DNA of 64,000 nucleotides from Sipunculus nudus (Eukaryota; Annelida; Sipuncula; Golfingiida; Sipunculidae), in NCBI GenBank assembly GCA_026874595.1, contig CM049310.1, positions 45,855,058-45,919,057 on the forward strand, given 5' to 3'. The notes under the pieces are model-generated. The model worked only from the letters and a program-made list of their open reading frames with translations, did not search any database and had not been told where the DNA came from. A program made the position numbers and the translations under genes. This document shows, piece by piece, positions 49,646 through 61,489 of the stretch (positions within the stretch are counted from its first letter, which is position 1; the number at the start of each line of letters is the position of its first letter).

Positions 49646-50924
49646 TATGTAACGTGTGACTCGCTATCGTTGTTTCTTGGAGCAGTTACAAATTACAAAT
49701 TACAAAGCGTGACCAATTAATCAATATTATATGAATGAGTAATGAATAACATCTTACATAACTGATATTCCAGAATTGCTTTCCTGGAACATATTGATGT
49801 ATATTAGACGTGGATCAGAAATATAATTCATATGTGTTATTTATTGCTAAGTATTGAAGTATGCACCCATAATAATGATTAATTTGTTTGGGCAAGCCCG
49901 TGGTATCGACTGTGCCAAACCGGTGTCCTATCAACGCGCACCTGCAGCACCCCGATTCGATGAGGAGAACCGTGCGTTCGAGTACACTGTATTCTTGGAT
50001 CCCCCCCCCCCCCCCCATCCACTCACTTTTGGAAGGATAAGACAAATTTTCAAATATCTAGATAATACCTTGAATAAGTTTTTTTTTATTTTGTCCTATA
50101 TTTAATTTAATAAATTTCAATTATGCATCTCATATTGGGAAAATTTAGGATGTGTCAACAGTTTATTGAATTGGCTTAAATATTAGTCCGTGTTTTTGAA
50201 TGTTTAAATGTTAATTATATGAATAATGTTGTCCTGAAAACTGAGTAAAAATTAGTTTCGTTTTATGAAATTAAAGTTTCATAATATATATCGAGCGGGT
50301 GTCCTTATTTTGGGTGGCGGGGTTCTCTCGGTACTCCTTTGGGCTGTCCACCTCGCATTTTCCCAAGAAATACTAAGTAATTTCTGATCATCATAACCTT
50401 GAATTCCCGGTCCTTCTTCAAAAGAAACTGTTCAGCTTTTTGTGCTCACCAAAGTTCAAAAAGGTTTTTGATATAAGAAAATATCCTTTACAGCGGCACA
50501 ATAATCAGGGTCGTATTGTCTCAGTTCTGATACAGAAGATTACCAAAAACAATTGAATACTTTTTCTTTATTCACTTTCTGTTTACCGCTACATTTACAT
50601 GTTTTTTTTCTGACATTCTCGGTTGGATGTCAGAGAATGGAGTTGATTGACTAATATAATTTGAGGTCTTATAGTTATGTATTCAAACCGATGACATTTG
50701 TTTCATTTGCAATGAATTTTACGTTCTACATTGAAAGGGTGCAAAAAGTTCGACAGAGGGAAATCTAAAATGTACCTAAATGTTTTATTTTATAACATAT
50801 TTTTTACACACACGCACATTTTTATCATATGATCTGGGAACTGAAAGAAAATAAGACGGTCGTACTGGGGATGGTTTAATAATATAGGTATATGTTATAT
50901 ATATAGAATACTGACGGAGAGAAG

Positions 50925-53900
50925 ATGGGTTTGGCGTCTGTAGTCCTCTTGTCCCTATTGGCTGTATTGTATGTGAGCACGCCTTCCAGTGGTAAAGCCG
51001 CCAACCTGAGCACGCAGGCCAGTGCAGGAGTTGTTCTTAGCCCAGCTGTCAGTAACGGTAACCACTCGTCTGTTCTGAAAACTACCAGTTAAATAATTCC
51101 CATAATTCTCATAGAAATTTCTTACCTATTACTGTCTTTGTTTCACCGAGATGTTTTACATAAATATTAGTATTGAAATGTTTGCAAATATTCATAGTTA
51201 ATGTGAATAATACAGGTTTGCCTTTTTTATACTACTTTATGTGTTGTCGAAGTCTTATATAAATATCGCCATTGTAAAGAAATATTCTTAATTATACAAC
51301 TTATTTTTCCTAACATTAAAGAACATTTGCTAACAATTAAAGAACAACTAGTAACCTTATGTTAATAAAGCTTTAAATTTAGTTAAAGATTTTAATTAAG
51401 GTCACAACTATAACATAAATTTTTACACAAAAAACAACATTTGCTGTTTATGTCAATCCTGTGTTAGGTGAACAATTTGATTGTAGGTAATGGCAGACAC
51501 TTTGCCATTAGCTTCTGTTCAGCCATCAGTGGTGACGGTCAGGGATTTGTTGTTTTGGAGACCAAACCCTCTTCGTCTTGGTCGAAAGATTTGTTCTGCC
51601 TGGCTGTGGCAGAGGGCGCTGCAGGAACAGGGAACTACAATTTGACCTTGCAACTTTTTAACAATCTTGGATTCGGCAGTCACTTTTATAATACCGGCCA
51701 CCTTGGTGTTGCATTTAACGTCCACGATTCCATGAACTATGACTTCACTTATTTCCAGTAGGTAAAATTGAAGTTTGGTTCTGTTTTATTGATGTTGTGT
51801 ATTATGTATATTACATTATATATATTCATGAAATATACCAATATGGTCACAGGAAATGATTGTTTTGTTTTTCAGTCGAGGAGTAATTTAATTTAGGATT
51901 CAGAGGTACTTGGCGATAAGCCGGTTTACTTTGTTTTGAAAATGCGGGAGTACATATAGCAATCATAGGGCTTCAAAGGAGAAATGCGGGAAGAAGCATA
52001 TCATGAGTTCTTCTTTTTGGATGAGTAAACTTGATGCTTTATATAAGAATTTTCATGAAGATAAATAAAACTTATCTACTTTGACGTGAAATGCCGTTTT
52101 ATCTTCTTAAAATCTCATATCCATGCACATTAATTCAGGGATTCCTATAAAAGTGTACTTATACACAGAGGGGTTGAAGATTTGGTCGTGGATTCGATTC
52201 CGATACGGAGAGAATACAGCTGTATACTCTCTCTTTCTCTCTCTCGCTCCTCTCTCTCAACGTCTACTGCCGTAACTCACGTGTAAGGTATTTTAATCTT
52301 GTGCACGGAGTAAATAATAACAATATTCTTGTTTGTGTAGATGGATTTTATTTCGAATGAATCTCCATATTTTTAGTATCCACAGTAAGTCACCTTGTTA
52401 TATCACTGGTTACGTCCAGGAGAGTGTGATGGTCCGACCACAAATATCTACTTGTCCTCAGGGGCCTCCTAAAAGCCGGAAGTGGTTTACTGTTCACCTC
52501 CAGGTGGCCGACCGTTCCACCAGAGTGTTCCTTGATGGTGTCCGGGTAGTCACATTTCGTCATCACCATGACAACGTTGCAAGGGGCGGGGTCTTCGTTC
52601 CCAATGGTTTCGAGAATCAGGTGTTCTTCCGTGGCTACGACATCAAACTTTGGCGTGAGTATTCATATATAAATATGAAGTGTTGTCTTTTGTGTTGATG
52701 TGTGAAGTTTTTTTATACTTTTAATTGATACAGTTAACTGCAAGTTCAGTAAAATCACTCACAGAAACGTATGAAAGTAATTGTTACAGATGCTCTTTTT
52801 ATTATGTGACACGGCGTAACTCCTGTTGTGGCACTCGTGTCTGGCCGCGTATTACATTCTGTGTTTAATCCGTACTGGTTGAACTCTTGTTGTTGTGCTG
52901 GTTTGGGGCGAGATCACGTGTGCACCATGGTGTATAAAGGCACGGCGATGTTTTCTAGAGAATTCCTGAAACGCGTGTTTACTGTTAAGGTCATTATAGG
53001 CTGTTCGAGAAGTGGAAAATTCTCGGCTTGGGGTGAAGGTAAATAAAGGGGCTGTTTTTTAGAGGCAGAGAGCAGAGCAGATTCCAGCGGACGCAGAAGC
53101 GTGTGTCAGGACCTTATCCGACGAATGCGGCAATTATACATTTTCAAAGACTTTCTCCTGGATTTTATGCATTTTGACTTCAGTTTGCTTTCTGTATTGT
53201 TGCCAGAACTTTCCACTGGACTGTCATTCTCCGAGAGTTTACATTCAAAGGACTTATCGTGGAGACGGTGTTGGTATCGAGGTAATGTACCATTATCTTT
53301 CTGTGTGATTGTGTTGACTTGTTGCTATAACGCTGTTTTACTGTATATAATTGTATTGATTTAGTGTATTGTATTGTTTGGGCTGTTTTAAGAATAAATT
53401 ATAGTTATTTGTTAACAAAACAAACACTGACTTCTTTACTATTCCCCTAGACATTTCACGCTGCCTAGTGTTACAGAATCTGATTTGTTTTTATCTCCGT
53501 TACAAATTTGTGTTCATCACGCATACGTGATCTGTTTTTATTAGGTTCCGTAACATAATGACTTTTCGGATCGAGCACATCAGACTAAATATATATATAC
53601 ATAGTTTATGCATTTAGTACCGCCTGGATATTATGTATCTTCCAGATAAGCCAGTTTTCATTTTATTGCGAAGCGTCTATAAATAACGAGGAAGTTACTG
53701 TAGAATGGTCCGAGTTCACACACAGATTCTCACAAAGCGATAATGCACACACATGAAGAAGACGTGTAGTCCATTACTGTTTAAAACGAAGAGAGAGACG
53801 GGGGTAAGCGAGGTTGGGCGGAAGTTACGCATAAAACCCAGCCTTCGCATAAAAGGCTTCACAAAACCCGGGTCGATGGATGGCATATGAAATATAGCAT

Positions 53901-56900
53901 GTCAAATACGATGCTCAATCTACATCTTCCCTTTTTCAGATTAACATTATACACATATCGTAGCACGTAGTCTATAATACACATAAAAACAAGTAACCTG
54001 TTGATCTGATATAACAACCTGGAGATCAGAAACTATTATATCGAGTTATATATGACTGTATTTACTGTACCAGGCTTTTGAGCATTTGGGCTAACCTCAA
54101 AAATATCTGGTGCTGGCACAGCCAGTGTATTGGCTTGACGGTTGGGTGTAGGGTTATCCACAATTGCCTCTGGTGAATCTGTTATATCAGGCAAATCTCT
54201 AACAGAAGATGAGTCCTCGGATACAGGAAGCAAGTGACGGCGGTTACGGCGATATTCCGTCCCCTTTGATCTAACAATACATGATCGGGGTAATTTGTCT
54301 GACTGAACAACGTGAACAAGCATGTCATAATCTTTTTTAGTTTCTATTCGAAATGATTGATTAGGAACAAAAGGTACCAAAGGCTTTGCACTGGAGTCAT
54401 GGTAGACTTTCTCTTGTTTTCTTACATCAGTAAGACGTCTGTTAAGCTGTTCAGGCGGTATCACGCGAGGTCTCAATGGTTCCTTGGCTGTTGGAATTAC
54501 AGATCTAAGCCTACGAGACTTGATTCTTTGGGCTTGCGACCGCAGAATTGAATCATGTTGAATATTCCTCAGGTTCAATAATGCTAAGTATGGGTCTGTT
54601 CTTTCAAGTTAAGTTTTCTTTAGAATACCCTTAGCGCTCAGAACAGTTCTTTCTGCTAAACTTTTAGAAGGAGAATAGTTTGGGCTACTCTCAACATGAT
54701 CATATCCCAGGAAAATTCCCTGCTACTTAACTGACCACCATCATCTGTCACAAGTGTATCTGATATACTCTCTTTTGAGAAGTTGCTCTTCAGCTTAGTA
54801 AAGACTTCTCTAGTAGACGGGCTATGCAAATAATTCATCTCAAACCACTCTGAATATGAGTCTACAATAACCAAGTATTGCATACCATTCCATTCCAAAT
54901 CAGAAGCGACAACAGACCATGGTGTATCTGGTACAGGGTACATTTGCATTGGTTCTTTCTGCTTGTGGGCTCTAGTACTATTAAATACAGAACAATTGCA
55001 AAGCCCAGCCTCTATATCGTTACACATACAAATCCTATATGAAGATTCTCAATATATTCGGCATATAAAGCTTTAGGGATAAGAGTGCGTGCCCCCTTGA
55101 AGATTATACCATTGTCGACCAGCAACTCATCCCGTTTGTTAAAATATGGACGGACGTCAACGGGTTGTCACGGAACCTAATATCAACAGATCACGTATGG
55201 GTGATGAACATAATTTTTGTAATGGAGAAGAAAAAAATCAGATTCCGTAACACTAGGCAGCGTGAAATGTCCAGGGGAATGAATAAAGAAGTCAGTGGTT
55301 TTTTATTAACAAATAACTATAATTTATTCCTAAAATAAACCTTACATTACAATACACCAAATCAATACAATTACACAGCAGAACAACAATATAACAGCAA
55401 ATCAATATAATCACACAGCTTATAAAGAAAGTGCACAGTACCTGGATACCACCACTGTCACAGCGATAAGTCCGTTAAAGCATATAATTCAGATAAACGG
55501 GTCAAACAAATCCTCTCAGAGAATAACAGTCCAGTACATTCACAAAAATCAATCCGCCGTAATCTCAAAGTGAAGTTCCTGTCACAGTCCCGAAAGCAAA
55601 CTGAAAACTAAATAAGATTCGTCACAAATCCAGAAGAAAATCTATAATTGGCGCACTTATCGGAATAGGTCCCAATAGCTGACTTACACGCTTCTGTGTC
55701 CGCTGGAATATTCTCTCACCTCTCCCTCGGCTTTAAAACACAGCCTCTTTATATAACTTTTCACCTCAAGCCGAGAACTTTCCATTTCTCAAACAATCTA
55801 AAGAACCTAACAATAAACACGCTCGAAGAACATACAAGGAAAAGAACGCTGTCTATCTACACGCCAAGGTGCAACCAATGCGGATTCAAACGAGCCTGCA
55901 ACATTCGGCCAGGCGAGGCCTCTACAACACGAGCTACGCGTGGCACACGAACAAAATGTCAACAACGCATGTAGCACCCCTGCGCACAATAAAAGAAACA
56001 CATGCAAGACCGCTGCAAACAATAAAAAGGGCACCTTTAACAGGGTACATCACGAATATGTTATGGTCATCTATCTTGTTTGACTAGTGCCAATCTCCGG
56101 AATGTAGTGTCATCAGCAGTTGCTTTCCTGAGCTTTTCCGGTCTGGTTGGACGATAGTTCTATAAATAATATCTCGTTTTAATACATTAGGGTCATACCT
56201 TGATTCTGCTGCACGAATAACTACATCGTTTTCGTCTCTTTCTTCCTCGCGGTAGACAAAACACGCTCTCGTTCCATGGCTTCAGTGCCGGCGAGGTACA
56301 GCAAGATCATGGCTTTCTGCCTGTCAGTTTTATCTGGGTGAGCACATTCGATAAATATATCGTATTCACGTTCAAACTATCGCCAGTTCTCGGCACTATT
56401 TCCCTGGAAGGATAGTACATCAGGTTTACGGAGTCCTATAATGCTGTTAGACAAATATGAACGTCGTACTCACGAGGTCGAGCGATCTATATATCAGTTT
56501 GTATACTCACGACTACAAAAGTTTCAAGATGGCGGTTCCCGCTCTGGAACGCAGTTCTCGAAACTGGCTCAGCCGCTGACGAGAAATCCACGAAGTGACA
56601 GTGATGCTGACGTAATACAAACGAAAGAATAAATGTCCATGTTTCTTCTGACACCATGTAGAATGGTCCAAGTTCACGCAGATTCTCACAAAGCGTGAAT
56701 GCACACACACACATGAAGAAGACGTGTAGTCCATGACTGTTTAATAAGGAGAGAAGAAGAAAGCGAGGCTGGGCGGAAGTTACGCAAAAAAGCCAGCCCG
56801 GTTTGATTAAACCCGGATGGGTTTATGGCATATGAATATATAGCATCTCAATCTCCAGTTACAGTTGGATATGTTGGCTTACATGTCCTCATCGCTATTA

Positions 56901-56984
56901 GAAAAAAACTTTGGATTGAGGTTTAACGTTCTGTATGCAGAATTTTGTATGAATTAAATTTAAACATCTTTTTTTTAATTTTAC

Positions 56985-57040
<56 letters not shown>

Positions 57041-60000
57041 AACACACATATATATATATAAACATTTTGTGGAGTGGAAACAACTGGGTGTTATTGGTAT
57101 GTTTATTTTCTAATTAAGCATTCAAAAAGGAATAATATCATTGCAAAAAGAGGATTGAAAAGTTTATGCCCTCATTTGTGCATTTTTTCCAGCAGCGAAT
57201 TGATCACCTGACGCATATTAATGGTAATTGTCTTCCTAATTATGTCAGTTATTAAAAAACGATTTCATGTTATACTATTCAGAGACCTGTAGGCACAAGA
57301 ATGTTAGGCGAAAATGATCCTCTGGAAAAGAGGGAGCTGCGGAAGTAATTGCTATCGAATCGAAACATAACCATGTAATTATTCTCATCTCAGTTATTTT
57401 TTTTGGTTTGATGTTTCCCCATAACTGCTTTCAGAGGACAAATCAATCAATGACTATAGTATACATACGGTTTCTGAGTGGATTCCCGTGTGCCTAGGTC
57501 GTTTGATCCCTACATTCAGTCGGCACACCAGAGTTTGGTCTAAATACTTTTAAAGCATTCAATAAGTTATAATTTAATATAACTTGTAAATTTATTTAAT
57601 CAAAATTACAATATTGGGCCTTTTAGAAAAGTAACCAATTACAACTACAATTAAATCTTAGAGTAACTGCAGTTACCTTTGCAATAACTTGTGTGCTTAT
57701 AGAACATTTACATTAACATCAATTGCGTCAGAGGTTTAAAATTCTTTTGACATTCTCCCCGATAAGTAAATTTAATAAAAGTTCAATAAATGATTTTGAT
57801 TTATTTAAATATACTTCCGTCAACACTCTGAATCACCGGATCAGGATTATTACCTGGATCCTGATTACCTTTCTATTGGCTCTTGAAATATATTAATCCC
57901 AGCCGAGATACAAGTGCGTCACAGTGGATGGTTGCATCAGAGGTCAGCTGTGTCCGGCAGAACAAAGGCGGCTACTGTGCTTATCGTAGGCGCTGTCAAC
58001 TTCACCCTATTCCGAAATTGACACTTTAATTTTCTTTAAACATACCAGTGACTGACAATGTTCTCGATGATATGATGACATTTATCATCTCTAAAATGGT
58101 AAAAAAAATCCTTTCAACCAAAATGTTATTGCTATCATTGACCTTGGGTTTTTTTTTACTTGTCCGACTAACTTTTAAGGGTATAGTATCGTGATCCAAA
58201 TTACAGCCACTGCTAACTGTGGTGTTTCTCGGGTGTCAACCTAACCCCTTCCCCCTCATCAAATAGCATTTTCATCAAAATCTCTGTCCATAACTTTTAT
58301 AGTTAAGTTGCTAACAGACAAACCAAAGAACGACGAAAAGACTTCATAACTCTGGCGCCTCATTGAGTTTTATTTTAAGTGAGTGAGATGTTTAGTGCCA
58401 ACAATAAATGGCCAAATTATGATTGATAATTATGCTTCAATAACTTTGAAGGTTTGATGGAATTATTCCTAAGGCAAACACATTTTATACCAAAAGGGAA
58501 GTGAAAATTAATTGGTCGAACAACAACTCTCAAAAGCAATACATAACAGTTACTGGGGGAAAATAATTTCAAATACAACCAAGTTTTGGTCCATCTCTAC
58601 TGCTCTGATTTCGTAGTATTCTCAAACTTAACCAGACAAAGCCTGTCATAATAACATATCCGGGGAATATGTTTTGGTATAAATATACTTCTGTCAATAG
58701 TCAATCAAATAGAGAAGGTCATAGCCTCATTTGACAAAGGCTTCCAAGGGTCCATATTTATGTATTCGGGTTATATTTTGGAAATTAAGGGCCATCTTAT
58801 ACCTGAATTAAGTTAATTAATATCCATAAAACTGAAATATCACATAAACAAAATATCAAACAAAGTTTCTGTAATGTAAGAAATGTATTGAATCTTGATC
58901 TATTAAGTAAGTGGACAGCAAAACATTAAGCTTTATGCTAATCATAGCCAAGTTAATGGCTTTCAGGCAAAGGGCGCATAGGTTTCGCATGAATGGAAGC
59001 AGTGAACAAATCAAAAGTCAAAAAGTCAGAGTCACATGCGACCAGATTGAACTATATATCAAACGCTTCCATAGTTACAGGCCGAAAGAGTCTGATTCCA
59101 AATCGTCGGTGGTGGGACTTTAAAGACAATATTATATTCGTGAAATCCCCCTCTCGTATATTAAAGGTGCCCTTTTTACCTACCTTCTGAAGAAGACTAA
59201 ATGACTTCTGGCTTCCTCTGTTTGTATATTAATGATCTTAGGGTAATTTGGTGGTGAAAAGTTCTAATTACGCCTTCGTGAAGGATGCATGAACTTGTTT
59301 GTAAACAACATGTTTTGTAAACACAGCAATGTTGACCAAAGGGAAAAACATGTAACCTGAGGTGGTAGGTTGCTTATATGTGGAGGTAAAAAGGTCATTT
59401 GTTGCAAAACACCATTTGCAAAGCTTTGATTTATCTGATTAGTTGCCAGATGCCCTTGTCTAATTTGTTTTTATTATTTTTGCGGGCCGGCACATATTAT
59501 AAACACGTTTTCTGTCCTATTTTTATAAAAGCTCCAAGGGATTACCTCAAGTTCATAAGGGTCTGATAGGTGATTTGGCCCCTTTAAATCATCTTGTGGC
59601 AGACATGCCTCTTCCAAACTTGAACTTGTGTACGCACGAGGCATTTTCCACTGAAAGAGCTGCAAAAACTTCTCGTGTTCCTGTTTATGTTTAGCTGTGA
59701 CATCTGTCAACAGGTGGGTCTGATGTAAAAGTAACTGGCTGTACTGCCCATCACCAGGGTCCTAAATACAACACGCTTGAAGATTTTTCTGGCATGTGGC
59801 CAGGTTTTTGTCGTGCCCTGATTGGTCCTGTTATCACCGGAACCAAGTACCGTCTCTCTGTGGATCTGTATAGCCTGCAAGATGATGGAGGAAATAACCA
59901 TGGGCGCCCAGGAGTCATGTACAACGCACACGACATCCACAATTATGATTTAGTCTACTTCAGGTAAGTAAAGGCCTGTAAAAAAACATCAGTGAAGGAC

Positions 60001-61259
60001 TAGTGATAAGAAATGAGATAAAAACTGACGAACTCTTAAACGTCTTGGTGCGCATCTAAATAGTCCTCATTTTTATGAGCAAATGTGACATAATATTTTA
60101 TTAATCAATTTAACGTTCCCAACCTACAATTTCTTTACAATTTTTATCATACGTTATACCTTAATCAGGTACTACGTATTTCTTTGTTTTTTCTAAAATA
60201 CTAAAAATTAGGTATGTCATTAAGCTCCGTCCTTCTATAAAGAGTGGCTTTTTTCAGACACCCTTAATTACATCAAAGGAAGAATGAACATTCTCTGACT
60301 AAGATGTAAATGCAGTTCTACAAACGAAGCATCGTTTTGTTCTATCTACGCTACCGAGGCAGCAGGAATCTTGCGCTTCTAAAGAAGCTACCGATTTTCG
60401 CGCTGCCTGCTTTGACCGTTTATGATGCACTTAAACGCCAGATGGTGCACATTGGCCTGTCTTCTTAAAAAACTGCTGATGTGACTATCAGCCAACCAAA
60501 TGCAAGTCAACAAACACTCGACAGGCATCAGGCTCCGCCCAGGAAGCACGTGCGGGGCAATTCTCAGAGCCTGTGGCCTGATCAAACGGTCACTCAAAAC
60601 GAAATGAATAACATTGGCTTCGTGTATTCCTCGCTTGGCTGGTAAACAAAACCAAATTAGAGTGCTCCCCTCTGGTGTAGAGATTCAGGATACAAGGTCA
60701 TAACAAACAGCGCTTACGATCTTGGTAGTTGGACTATAGATAAAGCGCTGTGTAAAGGGCGTTGTACCATCATACGACGGTTCGTATTTTCCAAGAAGAC
60801 GGTTTGCATATTAATGAGATGTGGTTGTCATTTGGGAATATAAATAACCTATGATGCCCACAGTGTAGATTACAGGAATAGTACTGACTGTATTATTATG
60901 AATATGTTTTTCACAAAGCAATATCATCATGCGTTTTATTATACTGCAGGCCAGAATCCCCTTCGACATGCTTTCAGACCTACTACGTCCGTCATGGCCA
61001 CCTGGAAACCGATGGAGGAGTGCGCGGTAGCTGTCCTGATGGACCACCTGTTGGTAGACGCTGGTTCAACGTCCAAGTACAAGTGGATGGGGCGTCGGCG
61101 GCCATATACAAAGATGGTGTCCTGGTCTACACTGCTAAGGCAAAACTACAGCCTACGGCTAGTGGTGGCGTCATCGTCGGCCATGGTTACAAGAATATCG
61201 TTAGATATAAAAACCTCAAAATAAGTGGCCAAAAAAATACCAGCGTCAGTATAGCATGA
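50925..61259 (+). CDS. Secreted protein with two tandem jelly-roll-like domains (family copy 2)
   Basis: Five exons join in phase: 50925-51057, 51487-51757, 52386-52654, 59714-59963 and 60950-61259, giving 410 residues. An acceptor at 50906 precedes the ATG, so there is a 5' UTR exon elsewhere. Residues 1-25 (MGLASVVLLSLLAVLYVSTP, then SSGKA) form a typical signal peptide, so the product is likely secreted. Domain I (exons 2-3) and domain II (exons 4-5) are homologous: each has an exon split at phase 2 at the same place, a W-F-x-V strand (KWFTVHLQV, RWFNVQVQV), a x-DG-V turn (FLDGVRV, YKDGVLV), GGVxV, and four cysteines at matching positions (FC.AxS/GCTA, LFCLAV/GFCRAL, SPC/STC, TCPQGPP/SCPDGPP). 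The pattern resembles ConA/LamG-type lectin folds; ligand unknown. N-x-S/T sites include NLS and NLT. Exon 3 leaves one base that is completed by exon 4 across a 7-kb intron of LTR elements, which links the two domains. Expression and ligand are not shown by sequence. Confidence 0.82.
52170..52260 (+). repeat. CT-rich repeat with a B-box-like head
   Basis: GGTCGTGGATTCGATTCCG resembles a tRNA T-arm, followed by a (CT)n-rich tract to 52260. It lies in the intron just before domain I exon 3. A SINE remnant is possible. Confidence 0.3.
52782..53555 (+). mobile_element. Solo LTR, family A, with 4-bp target duplication
   Basis: 774 bp starting TGTTAC and ending GTAACA, flanked by TAAT on both sides (52778-52781 and 53556-53559). 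It contains a TATAAA-like TATAAAGGC near 52932 and an AATAAA near 53393. It matches the reverse complement of 55166-56042. No internal coding region accompanies it, so it is a recombination remnant of an LTR retrotransposon. Confidence 0.85.
54036..54578 (-). pseudogene. Gypsy integrase C-terminal region
   Basis: 180-codon open frame with KVYHDSSAKPLVPF, VRSKGTEYRRNRRHLL and a basic N-terminal half. This is the segment after the integrase core that binds DNA in Gypsy polyproteins. It follows the core at 54656-55027 after a stop and frame change near 54610. Confidence 0.7.
54656..55125 (-). pseudogene. Gypsy integrase core, frameshifted
   Basis: Readable motifs in order are PYFNKRDELLVDNGIIFKG, LIPKALYAEYIENLH, ASDLEWNGMQYLVIVDSYSE (first catalytic Asp; DLF is usual), LVTDDGGQLSS (second Asp; TDNGPQF is usual), and in another frame PSKSLAERTV with the catalytic Glu (about 54640-54660). 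Integrase inserts the cDNA into the host genome. At least one frameshift and one stop make it non-functional. Confidence 0.75.
55166..56042 (-). mobile_element. Solo LTR, family A, nested in the Gypsy element
   Basis: 877 bp, reverse orientation, ending TGTCA...TTTAACA on the plus strand, with target duplication GGGT at 55162-55165 and 56043-56046. It is a diverged copy of 52782-53555. When it is skipped, the flanking Gypsy reading frame continues (RDVP on one side, VDVRPYFNK on the other), confirming the insertion point. Confidence 0.85.
56180..56460 (-). pseudogene. Gypsy gag-like fragment
   Basis: On the minus strand the pieces LRKPDVLSFQGNSAENWR and KAMILLYLAGTEAMERERV match the start of Gypsy gag capsid regions. 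A stop follows ENWR, and the frame is lost again after about 70 residues. Confidence 0.6.
56990..57031. repeat. (AT)n microsatellite
   Basis: AT run just outside the Gypsy target duplication. Confidence 0.9.
57032..59713. other. Intron DNA before domain II
   Basis: Remainder of the 7-kb intron. No exon or known repeat was recognised. Confidence 0.5.
60335..60820 (+). repeat. Dispersed repeat, short copy
   Basis: Shorter copy of 1335-2130, lying in the last intron of the secreted-protein gene between the two domain II exons. Shared words include CACTCGACAGGCATCA and CACTCAAAACGAAATGAA. Confidence 0.6.
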
Positions 61260-61483
61260 ATATCTACAGCAAATGTTCATATCAAAGCAGAGTTCATGTT
61301 TTAATTCATCAGTCAAGTTGCTACTGGACTTATTGGCCCCTTGCTACTTTGCACGTTTCATTTGTTAATATAAAGTTAAGTATTTAATATGATTGAGATA
61401 ATTTAAGGAGATAATTGATACAAACTTTGAATTGAATTTTTTATGGACATGTCTAGATACACAAACTTGACTGCATTGCAGTA

Positions 61484-61489
61484 AATAAA
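61484..61489 (+). promoter_or_regulatory. Candidate polyadenylation signal
   Basis: AATAAA 225 bp after the stop codon of the secreted-protein gene; another AATAAA lies about 50 bp further on. Confidence 0.45.

Larger units (their letters stand above)
53699..56857 (-). mobile_element. Truncated Gypsy (Ty3-type) LTR retrotransposon
   Basis: Direct LTRs of 226 bp (53699-53924) and 201 bp (56657-56857) begin TGTAGAATGG and end in CA, with target duplication GTTAC at 53694-53698 and 56858-56862. On the minus strand the primer-binding site TGGTGTCAGAAG (56645-56656) directly follows the 5' LTR, and a purine tract (53925-53937) precedes the 3' LTR. Between them lie gag-like and integrase remnants. 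Protease, reverse transcriptase and most of RNase H are missing, so the element cannot move by itself. A second LTR is nested inside it. It sits antisense in the third intron of the secreted-protein gene. Confidence 0.88.

Noticed and set aside
52828-53364. Two frames of 72 and 87 codons
   Set aside because: They lie inside a solo LTR with defined ends and target duplication.
55696-56087. Arg/Thr-rich frames of 72-92 codons on the plus strand and a 75-codon frame on the minus strand
   Set aside because: They lie within the nested solo LTR (55166-56042) and have no counterpart frame in the sister LTR at 52782-53555.
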